From NCBI RefSeq assembly GCF_027944005.1, contig NZ_AP027204.1:1426001-1490000 (forward strand): 64,000 nt of DNA, written 5' to 3'. The position numbers and the translations under genes are program-made. The stretch's first letter is position 1; every line of letters starts with the position of its first letter. The notes beneath the pieces were generated by a model. The model saw only the letters and a list, made by a program, of their open reading frames with translations, did not search any database and was not told the origin of the DNA. The DNA comes from Polynucleobacter sp. SHI8 (GTDB taxonomy: Bacteria; Pseudomonadota; Gammaproteobacteria; Burkholderiales; Burkholderiaceae). This document shows positions 43,674 through 53,648 of the stretch, piece after piece.

Positions 43674-44579
43674 CTACTCTAAGCCTTGTTCTCGCAGTGC
43701 AGCTCGATCGTCTGCCCAGCCACGCTTTACTTTGACCCAAGTTTCTAAAAACACTTTACCGTCAAACAGTTTTTCCATGTCCACTCGTGCCTCAGTTGAG
43801 ATCCGTTTTAAACGCTCACCTTTTTCGCCAATCACCATCGGTTTATGGCTGTCCCGATCGACTAAGATCGTGGCAGCAATGCGACGCATGGTTCCATCCA
43901 TCTGAAATTGATCAATAACGACTGAACTCGCATAGGGTAATTCTGCGCCGGTGTGACGAAATACTTTTTCTCTCAAAATCTCTGCGGCTAAAAACCTTTC
44001 GCTACGATCGGTCAGGGTATCTGGATCATAAATGGCTTCACGTTCGGGTAAATATCCTTCCAGTGTATCCATCAGCCTTGCAACATCATTGGGGTGCTTG
44101 GCTGTCATCGGTATGATCTCGGCAAACTCAAACTTGGCGGCCATGTCCTTCATGAACTCAAGAAGGTAATAATCTCGATCGGATGGCGTGGCTGAGTGAC
44201 TAGCGAACACATCTAATTTATTGACCACCAAAATAACTGGCACTTCCCCTTTTAACATCTCGAGTACCTGTTCATCATCTTTGGAAAAATTTCCAGCTTC
44301 AATGACAAAACAGATCACATCCACATCACCTAATGTATTGGTAACGGTTCGGTTCAATGATTTATTTAAGGTGCTAACAAAATGCGTCTGAAATCCTGGC
44401 GTATCTAAAAAAATAAATTGTGCAGTAGGCGTAGTGTTGATTCCAGCAATGCGATGACGTGTGGTTTGGGCCTTGCGTGAAGTAATACTAATTTTTTGCC
44501 CGACTAGGGCGTTGAGTAAGGTGGATTTACCGACGTTAGGTCGTCCAACTAATGCAATGGATCCGCAACGAAAGGTCAT
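43674..44579 (-). CDS. era: GTPase Era
   Basis: GTPase that binds 16S rRNA near its 3' end and helps 30S assembly. The 301 residues carry G1 GRPNVGKSTLLN, G3 DTPGFQ, G4 NKLD and a C-terminal KH domain (about 210-301) with IGEKGERLKRI. It follows rnc after 2 bases, the classic rnc-era order. Confidence 0.96.
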   Translation of the reverse strand: MTFRCGSIALVGRPNVGKSTLLNALVGQKISITSRKAQTTRHRIAGINTTPTAQFIFLDTPGFQTHFVSTLNKSLNRTVTNTLGDVDVICFVIEAGNFSKDDEQVLEMLKGEVPVILVVNKLDVFASHSATPSDRDYYLLEFMKDMAAKFEFAEIIPMTAKHPNDVARLMDTLEGYLPEREAIYDPDTLTDRSERFLAAEILREKVFRHTGAELPYASSVVIDQFQMDGTMRRIAATILVDRDSHKPMVIGEKGERLKRISTEARVDMEKLFDGKVFLETWVKVKRGWADDRAALREQGLE

Positions 44580-44581
44580 CT

Positions 44582-45376
44582 CTATGCTCGCAAGGTTAAG
44601 TTTAACTGCTCATCACCTGAGCTTGGATCTAAGATGCTTTTTTTCTTCCGTGATGATTGTTTTTTGGCGGCTTGCCCAGTTTGTGGCAAGGCTTTTTGTG
44701 CAGCAATTAAAGCCAATTTAGCTGCTGACTGTTCTGCAGCTCTGCGGCTCGCCCCAGCGCCAGATACCTGAATATTTAAACTCTCCACTAAACACTCAAC
44801 TTCAAATTGTTGATTATGGGCAACTCCAGTTGTCGCAGTCACTTGATACACGGGGAGTGGTAATTGATGGCCTTGTAAATACTCTTGCAACAAGGTCTTA
44901 TCATCTTTGCCTAATGTTTTTGGATCAACATTTTCTAAAATTTGTGCATACAAGCGTCGCAATACTTCTCGGACTTTATCAAATCCAGCTTCAATAAAAA
45001 TAGCCGCAATAATTGCCTCTAAAGTGTCTGCCAAAATCGAAGGCCGTTTAAAACCACCACTTTTTAACTCACCTTCTCCCAGTCGCAAATAATCAGATAG
45101 AGATAAACTTTGCGCGATTTCGTAAAGGGCTTGTTGCTTGACTAAATTAGCTCTTACACGTGATAAATCTCCTTCATCAAGCGCAGTAAATTTTTCAAAT
45201 AAAATTTCAGCAACAATACAGTTCAGAACAGAATCACCTAAAAACTCCAGTCGTTCATTATTTTTTTTACCATGACTGCGATGCGTTAACGCCTGCATTA
45301 ATAAATCATTTTTCTGGAACTGATAGCCCAGGCGCTCCTGCAGAAGTTTAGTGTCAATGGTGATCCGAGAATTCAT
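44582..45376 (-). CDS. rnc: Ribonuclease III
   Basis: Double-stranded-RNA endonuclease that processes rRNA precursors. The 264 residues have the nuclease signature ERLEFLGDSVLN (about 38-49) and a dsRNA-binding domain (about 160-225). The ~30-residue basic tail (AAKKQSSRKKKS) extends beyond the domain. Placed directly between lepB and era, so is co-transcribed with both. Confidence 0.96.
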   Translation of the reverse strand: MNSRITIDTKLLQERLGYQFQKNDLLMQALTHRSHGKKNNERLEFLGDSVLNCIVAEILFEKFTALDEGDLSRVRANLVKQQALYEIAQSLSLSDYLRLGEGELKSGGFKRPSILADTLEAIIAAIFIEAGFDKVREVLRRLYAQILENVDPKTLGKDDKTLLQEYLQGHQLPLPVYQVTATTGVAHNQQFEVECLVESLNIQVSGAGASRRAAEQSAAKLALIAAQKALPQTGQAAKKQSSRKKKSILDPSSGDEQLNLTLRA

Positions 45377-46258
45377 TTAATGAAAGGTCCCAATCCGCTT
45401 TAAATCACTGAAGTTCATCCAAATAAAAACTGCCTTACCAACTAAATTCGCCTCAGGAACAAATCCCCAATATCTTGAATCTAAACTGTTGTCACGGTTA
45501 TCACCCATCATGAAATAATTTCCTGGTGGAACTTTACAAACAAAGCCCTCAAAACTATATTGACAGTTATTCATATTCGGAAAAACATGGTCTGGAACAA
45601 AATTGCTTGGAAAACCACTCGGACGCTGCGGATCATTTTCAATCATGTGACTTCCCCCACCCAGCTCATTCGCAAATGATTCTTGCAAATGGATTGGGCG
45701 TAAATTTTGCGGTGTCATATTCTTAATGAAGTCACTTCGCTCGTCATAACCAACTTGAGGAATAAACATAATATTTTCGTAAGTAAAAGGCTTACCATTG
45801 ACGGTTAAGTGTTTATTTTTATATTCCACCACGTCCCCTGGAACACCCACCACGCGTTTGATGTAATCTACAGTTTCATCTACAGGGTAACGAAAGACCA
45901 CTACATCACCTCTTGCGGGAGAGCCTACTTCCATGATTTTTTTGTTCCAAACAGGAAAGCGAACACCGTAGGTAAACTTATTGACAAGAATGAAGTCCCC
46001 AATTTGCAGGGTCGGAATCATGGAGCCAGAAGGAATCTTAAATGGCTCAAAGAAAAAAGAACGTAATATAAAAATAAACGCAATGATGGGAAATAAGTCA
46101 GCAGTAAATTCTAACCAAATCGGCTTTTTATCAATTCCAGCAGCCTGACGTTGTTTAGCAAAGAACAGCTTATCTAATGCCCAAAAAATACCGCAAACAA
46201 TAAAAAGACCTAATAATATCTTTGCAAATTGCTGTCCAATGATTGCCCAGTAACTCAT
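45377..46258 (-). CDS. lepB: Signal peptidase I
   Basis: Inner-membrane protease that removes signal peptides from exported proteins, such as the adhesins in this window. The 293 residues have two N-terminal membrane helices (about 5-22 and 50-70), the Ser nucleophile in PSGSMIPTL (about 92) and the Lys base in VDYIKRVVGVPGD (about 145), with the terminal GDNRDNSLDSRYWG box. Overlaps lepA by 4 bases; rnc starts 1 base after its stop. Confidence 0.96.
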   Translation of the reverse strand: MSYWAIIGQQFAKILLGLFIVCGIFWALDKLFFAKQRQAAGIDKKPIWLEFTADLFPIIAFIFILRSFFFEPFKIPSGSMIPTLQIGDFILVNKFTYGVRFPVWNKKIMEVGSPARGDVVVFRYPVDETVDYIKRVVGVPGDVVEYKNKHLTVNGKPFTYENIMFIPQVGYDERSDFIKNMTPQNLRPIHLQESFANELGGGSHMIENDPQRPSGFPSNFVPDHVFPNMNNCQYSFEGFVCKVPPGNYFMMGDNRDNSLDSRYWGFVPEANLVGKAVFIWMNFSDLKRIGTFH

Positions 46259-48063
46259 TTATCCTCCACCTGTAATATTGCTAAAAAAGCTTCTTGAGGA
46301 ATCTCGACATTACCTACCTGCTTCATTCTCTTCTTTCCTGCTTTTTGTTTTTCTAATAATTTACGCTTACGTGAAATATCGCCACCATAACATTTAGCTA
46401 AAACATTTTTACGTAATGCCTTGACGTTTTCACGGGCAATAATATTGCTGCCAATAGTCGCTTGGATCGCTACATCAAACATTTGACGTGGAATGATCTC
46501 GCGCATTTTCGCCACAACTTCACGTCCTCGATATTGACTATTCGTACGGTGCACAATCACGGATAAAGCATCCACCTTATCTCCGTTAATTAATATATCA
46601 ACTTTGACGACATCCGAGGGACGATTTTCCTTAAACTCATAATCCATCGAGGCGTAACCTCTCGAGATGGACTTCAAACGATCAAAGAAATCCATCACGA
46701 TTTCTGCCATTGGAAGTTCGTATGTCAACTGCACTTGTCGGCCTAAATATTGCATGTTAGTCTGAATACCCCGCTTACCGGTACACAGTGTGATCACCGC
46801 ACCAACATACTCTTGAGGCATATACAAATTAACTGTAACTATGGGCTCAAAAATAGTATCTATTTTGCTAGGTTCAGGCATTTTAGATGGGTTATCCACC
46901 ACAACGCGGGAGCGGTCAGAAAGCTCTACTTCATACACAACGGTCGGTGCTGTCGTAATCAAATCCATATCGAACTCACGCTCTAAGCGCTCTTGCACAA
47001 TTTCCATATGCAACAAACCTAAAAACCCGCAACGAAACCCAAAACCCAATGCCTGTGATACTTCTGGCTCATACATCAAAGATGCATCATTGAGCTTGAG
47101 CTTTTCTAAAGACTCTCTCAAGGCTTCATATTGATTGGCTTCCACAGGATATAAACCTGCAAAGACCTGTGGCTTGACTTCTTTGAATCCTGGCAGTGGA
47201 ACTGAGGCCGGAGTTTTACCTTGTTGACCTGGGGCATGCGTAATCGTATCCCCTACTTTGGCAGCCTTTAACTCTTTAATACCAGCAATAATGAATCCTA
47301 CCTGCCCTGCAGTTAATTCTGTTCGATCAATCGATTTAGGGGTAAAAACACCCACATGATCGACTAAATGGGTCGAACCATTGGCCATTAATAAAATACG
47401 ATCTTTAGGTTTGAGGGTGCCATTTTTGATGCGAACTAACATCACTACACCCACGTAATTATCAAACCAAGAATCAACTAACAAGGCTTGTAATGGTGCA
47501 GTAGGATCCCCTTCCGGTGGCGGAACACTGGCAATCAAACGTTCAATGACGTCTTGCACACCTAAACCAGTCTTAGCAGAGCACGTAACAGCATCAGTAG
47601 CATCTATACCAATAATATCTTCAATCTCTTGCTTGGCCTTATCAGGATCAGCAGAAGGTAGGTCAATTTTATTCAGTACCGGGACAACCTCAACTCCAAG
47701 CTCAATGGCCGTGTAACAATTGGCTACAGTTTGTGCCTCAACCCCTTGAGAGGCATCCACGACGAGCAAAGCTCCTTCACAAGCAGATAGTGACCTGCTG
47801 ACCTCATAAGAGAAGTCAACGTGTCCAGGGGTATCAATCAGGTTGAGGTTATATACCTGTCCATCTCGAGCTGGATAGCTCAAAGCTGCCGTTTGGGCTT
47901 TGATGGTGATGCCTCTTTCTTTCTCAATGTCCATAGAATCAAGGACTTGCGCTTCCATTTCACGATCTGAAAGGCCACCACAGAGTTGAATAATGCGATC
48001 CGCTAAGGTCGATTTTCCATGGTCAATATGGGCAATAATGGAGAAGTTTCTAATATTTTTCAT
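46255..48063 (-). CDS. lepA: Elongation factor 4 (LepA)
   Basis: Ribosome-associated GTPase that back-translocates or remodels stalled ribosomes. The 602 residues have G1 AHIDHGKSTLADR, G2 MDIEKERGITIKAQT, G3 DTPGHVDF and NKIDLP, and the LepA-specific C-terminal tail with DISRKRKLLEKQKAGKKRMK. The 77-base gap to the Do protease contains a clear hairpin. Confidence 0.97.
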   Translation of the reverse strand: MKNIRNFSIIAHIDHGKSTLADRIIQLCGGLSDREMEAQVLDSMDIEKERGITIKAQTAALSYPARDGQVYNLNLIDTPGHVDFSYEVSRSLSACEGALLVVDASQGVEAQTVANCYTAIELGVEVVPVLNKIDLPSADPDKAKQEIEDIIGIDATDAVTCSAKTGLGVQDVIERLIASVPPPEGDPTAPLQALLVDSWFDNYVGVVMLVRIKNGTLKPKDRILLMANGSTHLVDHVGVFTPKSIDRTELTAGQVGFIIAGIKELKAAKVGDTITHAPGQQGKTPASVPLPGFKEVKPQVFAGLYPVEANQYEALRESLEKLKLNDASLMYEPEVSQALGFGFRCGFLGLLHMEIVQERLEREFDMDLITTAPTVVYEVELSDRSRVVVDNPSKMPEPSKIDTIFEPIVTVNLYMPQEYVGAVITLCTGKRGIQTNMQYLGRQVQLTYELPMAEIVMDFFDRLKSISRGYASMDYEFKENRPSDVVKVDILINGDKVDALSVIVHRTNSQYRGREVVAKMREIIPRQMFDVAIQATIGSNIIARENVKALRKNVLAKCYGGDISRKRKLLEKQKAGKKRMKQVGNVEIPQEAFLAILQVEDK

Positions 48064-48072
48064 GAATTCCTA

Positions 48073-48110
48073 AAGGCGCCTTGCCGTAGCATGACACCAT
48101 GTCATGCTGC
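48073..48110 (-). promoter_or_regulatory. Hairpin and palindrome between the Do protease gene and lepA
   Basis: AGCATGACA-CCA-TGTCATGCT (48088-48108, 9-bp perfect stem, extendable by two pairs) next to a 10-bp palindrome AAGGCGCCTT (48073-48082), in the 77-base gap upstream of lepA. There is no T-run on the minus strand so it is unlikely to be a full terminator; it may be an RNA-processing site or attenuator. Confidence 0.5.
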
Positions 48111-48140
48111 AATAAGACGTCTATGTTCTATTGTAACGGT

Positions 48141-49349
48141 TTAGGATTTGCGAGGCGTATCTATCTCAACAACAGGGACATTGAGCTCGCGCGTTACTCC
48201 CTTGTGCCAGACTAATAACCTCACTTTAGTTCCTGGCTTTACTTCACTAACTGTTCTCGTTAAATCAGCACCTTTTTCAATATCTTTGTCATTGATTTTT
48301 AAAATGACATCACCCACCTCAATACCAGATTGGGCTGCAGGAGCGTTTGGATCTAAACCTCGAATCAAAACACCTCTTGCCTTACCACTAAAACCAATAC
48401 TTTCCGCCAACTCTTTATTGAGCTCAGTAATCGTAATACCAATTCTTCCTCTTACAACACGGCCATTTGTACGCAATATATCGGAAATCCGAATCGCCTC
48501 ATCAATCGGAATGGCAAAGGAAATCCCCATAAAACCACCAGATTTACTATAAATTTGTGAATTGATACCAATCACTTCACCACGGGTGTTAATCAAAGGA
48601 CCACCAGAGTTTCCTGGATTAATTGCTACATCGGTCTGTATAAATGGTGTAATGCTATCGTTGACTTCACGCCCTTTTGCAGAAATGATGCCCGCACTCA
48701 CGGTATTGTCAAACCCAAAAGGTGATCCAATCGCAAGCACCCATTCCCCAACGCGAACCTTCGATGACTCGCCAATGGGTAATTTGGTTAAATTATTTGC
48801 TTCGATTTTAATTAAGGCTACATCGGTTTTAGGGTCAGAACCAATCAATTTTGCTTTGAACTCACGTTTATCTGTCAATGTGACATAAATCGTTGTAGCA
48901 CCCTCTACTACGTGTGCATTGGTGAGAATGAAACCACTACCATCAATCACAAAGCCTGAACCTGTTCCCCGCTCTTGCTCTTGTGACTTAGGGCCGGCTT
49001 GATTCGGGGTTCTTGGCTGCTGCTGTTGAGGTAAGCCTGGAATTGGAATACCAAAAAAGCGTCGTAAAAATTCAGCTTGATCTTGTGGGGTAATGTTGGA
49101 AGGGACTTGATAAACCGTTACGCGCTCTGTAGTGCGAATATTGACCACCGCAGGACTTGCTTTTTCAACTAAATCAGAAAAGTCACCTATCACGCGCCGT
49201 GTCGGTTGCGGCGTCTGAATATTGAGTGGGTCTGAAGAAGTAGTTGTAGGACTTTGCCCATAGGCAATAGTCAAACCTATAAAAAACAAACTCAATGTGA
49301 GTATTTTTCTTAAAAACATAAAACCGCTATGGATAGCAATCATTGACAA
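48141..49349 (-). CDS. Do/DegQ-type periplasmic serine protease with one PDZ domain
   Basis: Envelope quality-control protease. The 402 residues have a signal/anchor segment (about 12-31), a trypsin-like domain with catalytic triad His in TNAHVVEG, Asp in DPKTDVALIK and Ser in NPGNSGGPL, and a single PDZ domain (about 300-395). Family members MucD/DegP in Burkholderiales usually have two PDZ domains and near 480-500 residues, so this copy looks short, nearer DegS/HhoB type. It lies 31 bases downstream of fabF, whereas rpoE-rseA-rseB normally stand between. Confidence 0.88.
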   Translation of the reverse strand: MSMIAIHSGFMFLRKILTLSLFFIGLTIAYGQSPTTTSSDPLNIQTPQPTRRVIGDFSDLVEKASPAVVNIRTTERVTVYQVPSNITPQDQAEFLRRFFGIPIPGLPQQQQPRTPNQAGPKSQEQERGTGSGFVIDGSGFILTNAHVVEGATTIYVTLTDKREFKAKLIGSDPKTDVALIKIEANNLTKLPIGESSKVRVGEWVLAIGSPFGFDNTVSAGIISAKGREVNDSITPFIQTDVAINPGNSGGPLINTRGEVIGINSQIYSKSGGFMGISFAIPIDEAIRISDILRTNGRVVRGRIGITITELNKELAESIGFSGKARGVLIRGLDPNAPAAQSGIEVGDVILKINDKDIEKGADLTRTVSEVKPGTKVRLLVWHKGVTRELNVPVVEIDTPRKS

Positions 49350-49380
49350 AAGAAAATTAAATTGTTAATAATTTTGTATT

Positions 49381-50625
49381 TTAAAGTCTTTTGAAAACTA
49401 ATGTGCCATTAGTTCCACCAAAACCAAAATTGTTTTTGACCGCAATATCTATCTTTAAATCCCTTGCAGTATTTGCGCAGTAATCTAAATCACATTCTGG
49501 GTCTTGATTAAAAATGTTGATTGTCGGAGGTGACTTTTGATGATGCAAAGCCAAGACCGTAAATACAGCCTCTAATCCACCTGCGCCACCCAATAGGTGA
49601 CCGGTCATGGATTTCGTTGAGTTGACAACGACACGCTTGGCAAGATCACCTAACGCGGCTTTAATTGCTTCTGTTTCATTTTTATCGCCAAGTGGAGTCG
49701 AAGTTCCATGGGCATTAATATAATCAACTTGATCAGAATTGACGCCTGCATCTTTAAGTGCATTAATCATGCAACGTCTAGGACCATCCATGTTAGGAGC
49801 CGTCATATGGTATGCGTCACCACTCATACCAAATCCGGCAAGTTCAGCATAAATCTTTGCCCCGCGAGCTTTGGCATGTTCATATTCTTCTAGAACCATC
49901 ACACCACCACCCTCACCGAGAACAAAACCATCGCGGTCTTTATCCCAAGGACGTGAAGCAGTCAAAGGATCATCATTTCTAGTTGAGAGCGCTCTTGCAG
50001 CGGCAAAACCGCCGATACCTAACGGAGAAACTGTTGACTCAGCACCGCCGGCAATCATGACATCGGCATCACCATACTGAATTAACCTTGCAGCAAGACC
50101 TAAACTATGTAATCCGGTAGTACAAGCAGTTACCGCACCTAGATTAGGACCTTTGAGACCCAGATTAATACTTAAGTAACCAGAAATCATGTTAATGATT
50201 GAACCCGGTACAAAGAATGGTGAAATTCTTCTAGCACCACGTTCCACATATTCCTTATGGGTTTCTTCAATCATTGGCAAACCACCAATGCCTGAACCCA
50301 CAAGAACGCCACAACGTTCTGCGTTTTCTTCTGTGATGACTAAACCACTGTCTGTAAATGCTTGCGTTCCAGCCGCAATGCCATAATGAATAAAAGTATC
50401 CATATGCCTAGCTTCTTTGGCGGAAATATAGTCCTCAATTTGAAAATCTTTGACTTCACCAGCAAAATGCACTGATAAACCTGAATGATCAAATTTAGAT
50501 ATCGTAGCAATACCCGATTTACCCGCTAGGAGATTATCCCAAGCTGTTGCAACGGTATTACCTACAGGACTAACTAAACCTAAGCCGGTAACAACCACCC
50601 GGCGTTGGTCTCTTGCGAAAGACAC
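49381..50625 (-). CDS. fabF: Beta-ketoacyl-ACP synthase II
   Basis: Elongation condensing enzyme of type II fatty acid synthesis. The 414 residues contain the nucleophile Cys in TACTTGLHSLG, and the two His in AHGTSTPLGD and TGHLLGGAGG, the Cys-His-His set. It immediately follows acpP (5-base gap) in the fabD-fabG-acpP-fabF order. Confidence 0.97.
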   Translation of the reverse strand: MSFARDQRRVVVTGLGLVSPVGNTVATAWDNLLAGKSGIATISKFDHSGLSVHFAGEVKDFQIEDYISAKEARHMDTFIHYGIAAGTQAFTDSGLVITEENAERCGVLVGSGIGGLPMIEETHKEYVERGARRISPFFVPGSIINMISGYLSINLGLKGPNLGAVTACTTGLHSLGLAARLIQYGDADVMIAGGAESTVSPLGIGGFAAARALSTRNDDPLTASRPWDKDRDGFVLGEGGGVMVLEEYEHAKARGAKIYAELAGFGMSGDAYHMTAPNMDGPRRCMINALKDAGVNSDQVDYINAHGTSTPLGDKNETEAIKAALGDLAKRVVVNSTKSMTGHLLGGAGGLEAVFTVLALHHQKSPPTINIFNQDPECDLDYCANTARDLKIDIAVKNNFGFGGTNGTLVFKRL

Positions 50626-50630
50626 TATGA

Positions 50631-50870
50631 TTAGCCTTGTGCTTTTGAAGAAGCAAAATCAATTGCTAATTGAACTGTAGTGATCTTCTCTGCTTCTTCA
50701 TCAGGAATCTCAATACCAAATTCATCTTCTAAAGCCATTACAAGCTCAACGGTATCGAGTGAATCAGCGCCTAAGTCATTGACGAATGAAGATTCGTTTT
50801 TAACCTCAGCTTCTGTTACGCCTAATTGCTCGGCGACGATTTTCTTAACTCGTTGTTCAATATTGTCCAT
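50631..50870 (-). CDS. acpP: Acyl carrier protein
   Basis: 79-residue acidic carrier of growing acyl chains. The phosphopantetheine Ser lies in GADSLDTVELVMALE (about residue 37). It is modified by AcpS, also coded in this window. The nearby GGAGGGAACGC gives a good ribosome site. Between fabG and fabF. Confidence 0.98.
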   Translation of the reverse strand: MDNIEQRVKKIVAEQLGVTEAEVKNESSFVNDLGADSLDTVELVMALEDEFGIEIPDEEAEKITTVQLAIDFASSKAQG

Positions 50871-50927
50871 GCGTTCCCTCCAGGGATGTTGTTAAATTAA
50901 AAAGTATTTTATCAGTTTCGTAAAACA

Positions 50928-51686
50928 TTATGCGAGATATAACCCGCCATTGACATGCAAAGTGGTTCCTGTGACGTATCCTGCTTGATCAGAGGCCAAA
51001 AAAACCACCGCATTTGCTACATCATCAGCAGTTCCCAGCCTACCCAGAGGGATATTTCCCTTCAAAGCATTCTGTTGATCTTCTGATAAAGCTCGTGTCA
51101 TATCTGTATCAATAAAGCCTGGCGCAACACAGTTGACGGTAATATTTCGACTACCTATTTCACGGGCAAGTGATCGACTCATACCTGCCACCCCTGCTTT
51201 TGCAGCGGCGTAATTTGCCTGACCAGGATTACCCATATGCCCAACAATCGATGTCACATGAATAATTCTGCCACCTTTGGCCCGCATCATCGGTCTTAAA
51301 ACAGCACGGCTGAGACGAAAGACGGCAGATAAATTGGTTTGAATAACTTGATCCCAATCGTCATCTTTCATTCTCATTGCCAATTGATCTTTTGTAATAC
51401 CTGCATTATTAACTAATATATGCAGTCCACCATACTCTTTGACAATGGCATCAATCATGTCATCACAAGCTTTAATATCCGTAACGTTTAACACCATGCC
51501 TTTTCCAGCATGAGGAATTTCCGCGCTTTGAGCTAACACTTGAGTGACAGACTGCGCTCCAGACTCTGAAGTTGAGGTACCGATCACGATGGCACCAGAT
51601 TTTGCCAATTGCAAAGCAATCGCTTGACCAATCCCACGTGACGCTCCCGTGACGAGAGCTACCTTACCTTGTAATTGAACATTCAT
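50928..51686 (-). CDS. fabG: 3-oxoacyl-ACP reductase
   Basis: NADPH-dependent short-chain dehydrogenase of fatty acid synthesis. The 252 residues have the cofactor motif TGASRGIGQAIA, NAG in VNNAGITKD, catalytic Tyr/Lys in YAAAKAG, and the C-terminal GGLYLA. Follows fabD after 1 base, so tightly coupled. Confidence 0.97.
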   Translation of the reverse strand: MNVQLQGKVALVTGASRGIGQAIALQLAKSGAIVIGTSTSESGAQSVTQVLAQSAEIPHAGKGMVLNVTDIKACDDMIDAIVKEYGGLHILVNNAGITKDQLAMRMKDDDWDQVIQTNLSAVFRLSRAVLRPMMRAKGGRIIHVTSIVGHMGNPGQANYAAAKAGVAGMSRSLAREIGSRNITVNCVAPGFIDTDMTRALSEDQQNALKGNIPLGRLGTADDVANAVVFLASDQAGYVTGTTLHVNGGLYLA

Positions 51687-51687
51687 A

Positions 51688-52632
51688 TTATTTACTTAAC
51701 TCTTCAAGAACTTGCGCAATACTCATTGGATCATAAATATTCATAACTTTTAATTCTGCATCTATCCGCTTAACCATACCAGCTAAAACCTTACCAGGAC
51801 CACACTCTACTATGTGGGTAATCCCCTGATTCGACATGTATTGAATAGTCTGTACCCATCTCACTGGTGAATAAGACTGGCGAACTAATGTATCTCGAAT
51901 CCCTATTGGATCATCAATGACTGTCACATCAACATTATTCACCACAGCAAAGCCGGGTGAATGGATATCAATTTTACTCAAATAATCACGTAATGGATCA
52001 GCTACAGGCCTTAATAAACTGGAATGAAATGGTGCGGAAACAGCAAGGGGTGCAACTAACTTTGCCCCAGCAGGCTTAGCCTTTGCACTAGCATCGTCAA
52101 CCGCTTCTTTATCACCTGCAATCACCACTTGATTCGGGGCATTAAAGTTCACCGCTTCAACAATTTTACCCGTAGCTAATTGACTACTTTTACATAGCTC
52201 AATCACACTCGCATCATCCATACCAACAATTGCCGCCATACTTCCACTACCAACGGGAACTGCATTTTGCATCATTTGAGCACGAAAACGAACAAGGGGT
52301 ATCGCATCATGAAATCCAATTGCACCTGCTGCAACGTAAGCAGTGTACTCACCTAAACTATGCCCTGCCGCCATCGAGGGTACAACACCGCCCGCCGCTA
52401 ACCAAGCGCGGTAAATGGCAATCGCACTTGCTAACATCACCGGTTGGGTGTTCTCTGTTAAAGCTAAAGTTTCTGCAGGTCCTGCTTGAATCATTTGTCC
52501 GAGATCAAACCCAATCGCAGCACTCGCCTCTTGAAGCGTACTCTGCACAACTGCGTCGCCACTAAATGCATCTAACATGCCAACGGTTTGAGAACCTTGA
52601 CCAGGAAATACAAAAGCTATTTTTTTATTCAT
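51688..52632 (-). CDS. fabD: Malonyl-CoA:ACP transacylase
   Basis: Loads malonate onto ACP. The 314 residues have FPGQGSQ at the start and the nucleophile Ser in AGHSLGEYTAYVAAG, plus conserved His/Arg in the acyl-transferase fold. Between fabH and fabG. Confidence 0.96.
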   Translation of the reverse strand: MNKKIAFVFPGQGSQTVGMLDAFSGDAVVQSTLQEASAAIGFDLGQMIQAGPAETLALTENTQPVMLASAIAIYRAWLAAGGVVPSMAAGHSLGEYTAYVAAGAIGFHDAIPLVRFRAQMMQNAVPVGSGSMAAIVGMDDASVIELCKSSQLATGKIVEAVNFNAPNQVVIAGDKEAVDDASAKAKPAGAKLVAPLAVSAPFHSSLLRPVADPLRDYLSKIDIHSPGFAVVNNVDVTVIDDPIGIRDTLVRQSYSPVRWVQTIQYMSNQGITHIVECGPGKVLAGMVKRIDAELKVMNIYDPMSIAQVLEELSK

Positions 52633-52658
52633 ATATTCAATTTTACGGTCAATTTACT

Positions 52659-53645
52659 TTAATAACGGATGCAAGCTGCACCCCATGTAAATCCACCACC
52701 AACACCTTCTAATAATAAATATTGTCCACGCTGAATTTTGCAACTGCGCACACCTTCATCTAATGCTAAAGGAATTGATGCGGCTGAGGTATTTCCCTGC
52801 TCAGCTAAGGTCACGATGACATGATCTAAAGCAATCCCAAGCTTTTTAGCTGTTCCCTCCATAATGCGAATATTCGCTTGGTGGGGAATTAACCAATCAA
52901 TTTGAGCCGTTGTTAATTGCGCTTTGTCTAAAACCTCAATCGCCACTTGCTCCAGTACTTTGACGGCTAGTTTAAATACGGCCTGCCCATCCATTTTCAA
53001 AAATGCTGAACCAACAATACCACCTGCACTCGTATTACCTGGCACACACAAAATATCTCGATGGGAACCATCTGCATGAAGGGCTGTACTCAATATTCCT
53101 TGCTCATTGCTTGCTTCTAGCAATACAGCTCCAGCACCATCACCAAATAAAACACATGTCGTGCGATCTTGGAAATTTAATATCCTGGAGAAAACTTCGG
53201 CACCAATCACAAGTATTCTTTGATTCGTGCCTGACCGAATCAGTGCATCGGCCAAGTTGAGCCCATAGATAAATCCTGAACAAACTGCCTGAACATCAAA
53301 TGCGGCGCAATGACTTGTAATCCCTAATTTATCTTGCACTACGCAAGCAGTACTTGGAAAGCCACCTAGATGATCGGCCGTAGAGGTTGCCAAAATGATT
53401 AAATCAATCGTTTGAATATCAATCTGTGCCACCTCGATGGCAGCCTTAGCGGCCTCAACAGCTAAATCACTGGTCATTTGCTCAGGACTTGCAAAAAAAC
53501 GACTTTTTATGCCACTCCGAGAGTAAATCCACTCATCGCTTGTCTCGATTCCCTGCAGCTCTAGTCGCTTGGCTAACTCATCATTACTTACCTTGTTTGG
53601 AGGTAAATAACTTCCAGTGCCAATAATCTTTGCATATGTGCTCAT
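52659..53645 (-). CDS. fabH: Beta-ketoacyl-ACP synthase III
   Basis: Initiates fatty acid synthesis by condensing acetyl-CoA with malonyl-ACP. The 328 residues have the nucleophile Cys in VQAVCSGFIYGL, His in LIPHQANIRIM and Asn in GNTSAASIPLAL, the Cys-His-Asn set. It follows plsX after 3 bases. Confidence 0.96.
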   Translation of the reverse strand: MSTYAKIIGTGSYLPPNKVSNDELAKRLELQGIETSDEWIYSRSGIKSRFFASPEQMTSDLAVEAAKAAIEVAQIDIQTIDLIILATSTADHLGGFPSTACVVQDKLGITSHCAAFDVQAVCSGFIYGLNLADALIRSGTNQRILVIGAEVFSRILNFQDRTTCVLFGDGAGAVLLEASNEQGILSTALHADGSHRDILCVPGNTSAGGIVGSAFLKMDGQAVFKLAVKVLEQVAIEVLDKAQLTTAQIDWLIPHQANIRIMEGTAKKLGIALDHVIVTLAEQGNTSAASIPLALDEGVRSCKIQRGQYLLLEGVGGGFTWGAACIRY

Positions 53646-53648
53646 AGA

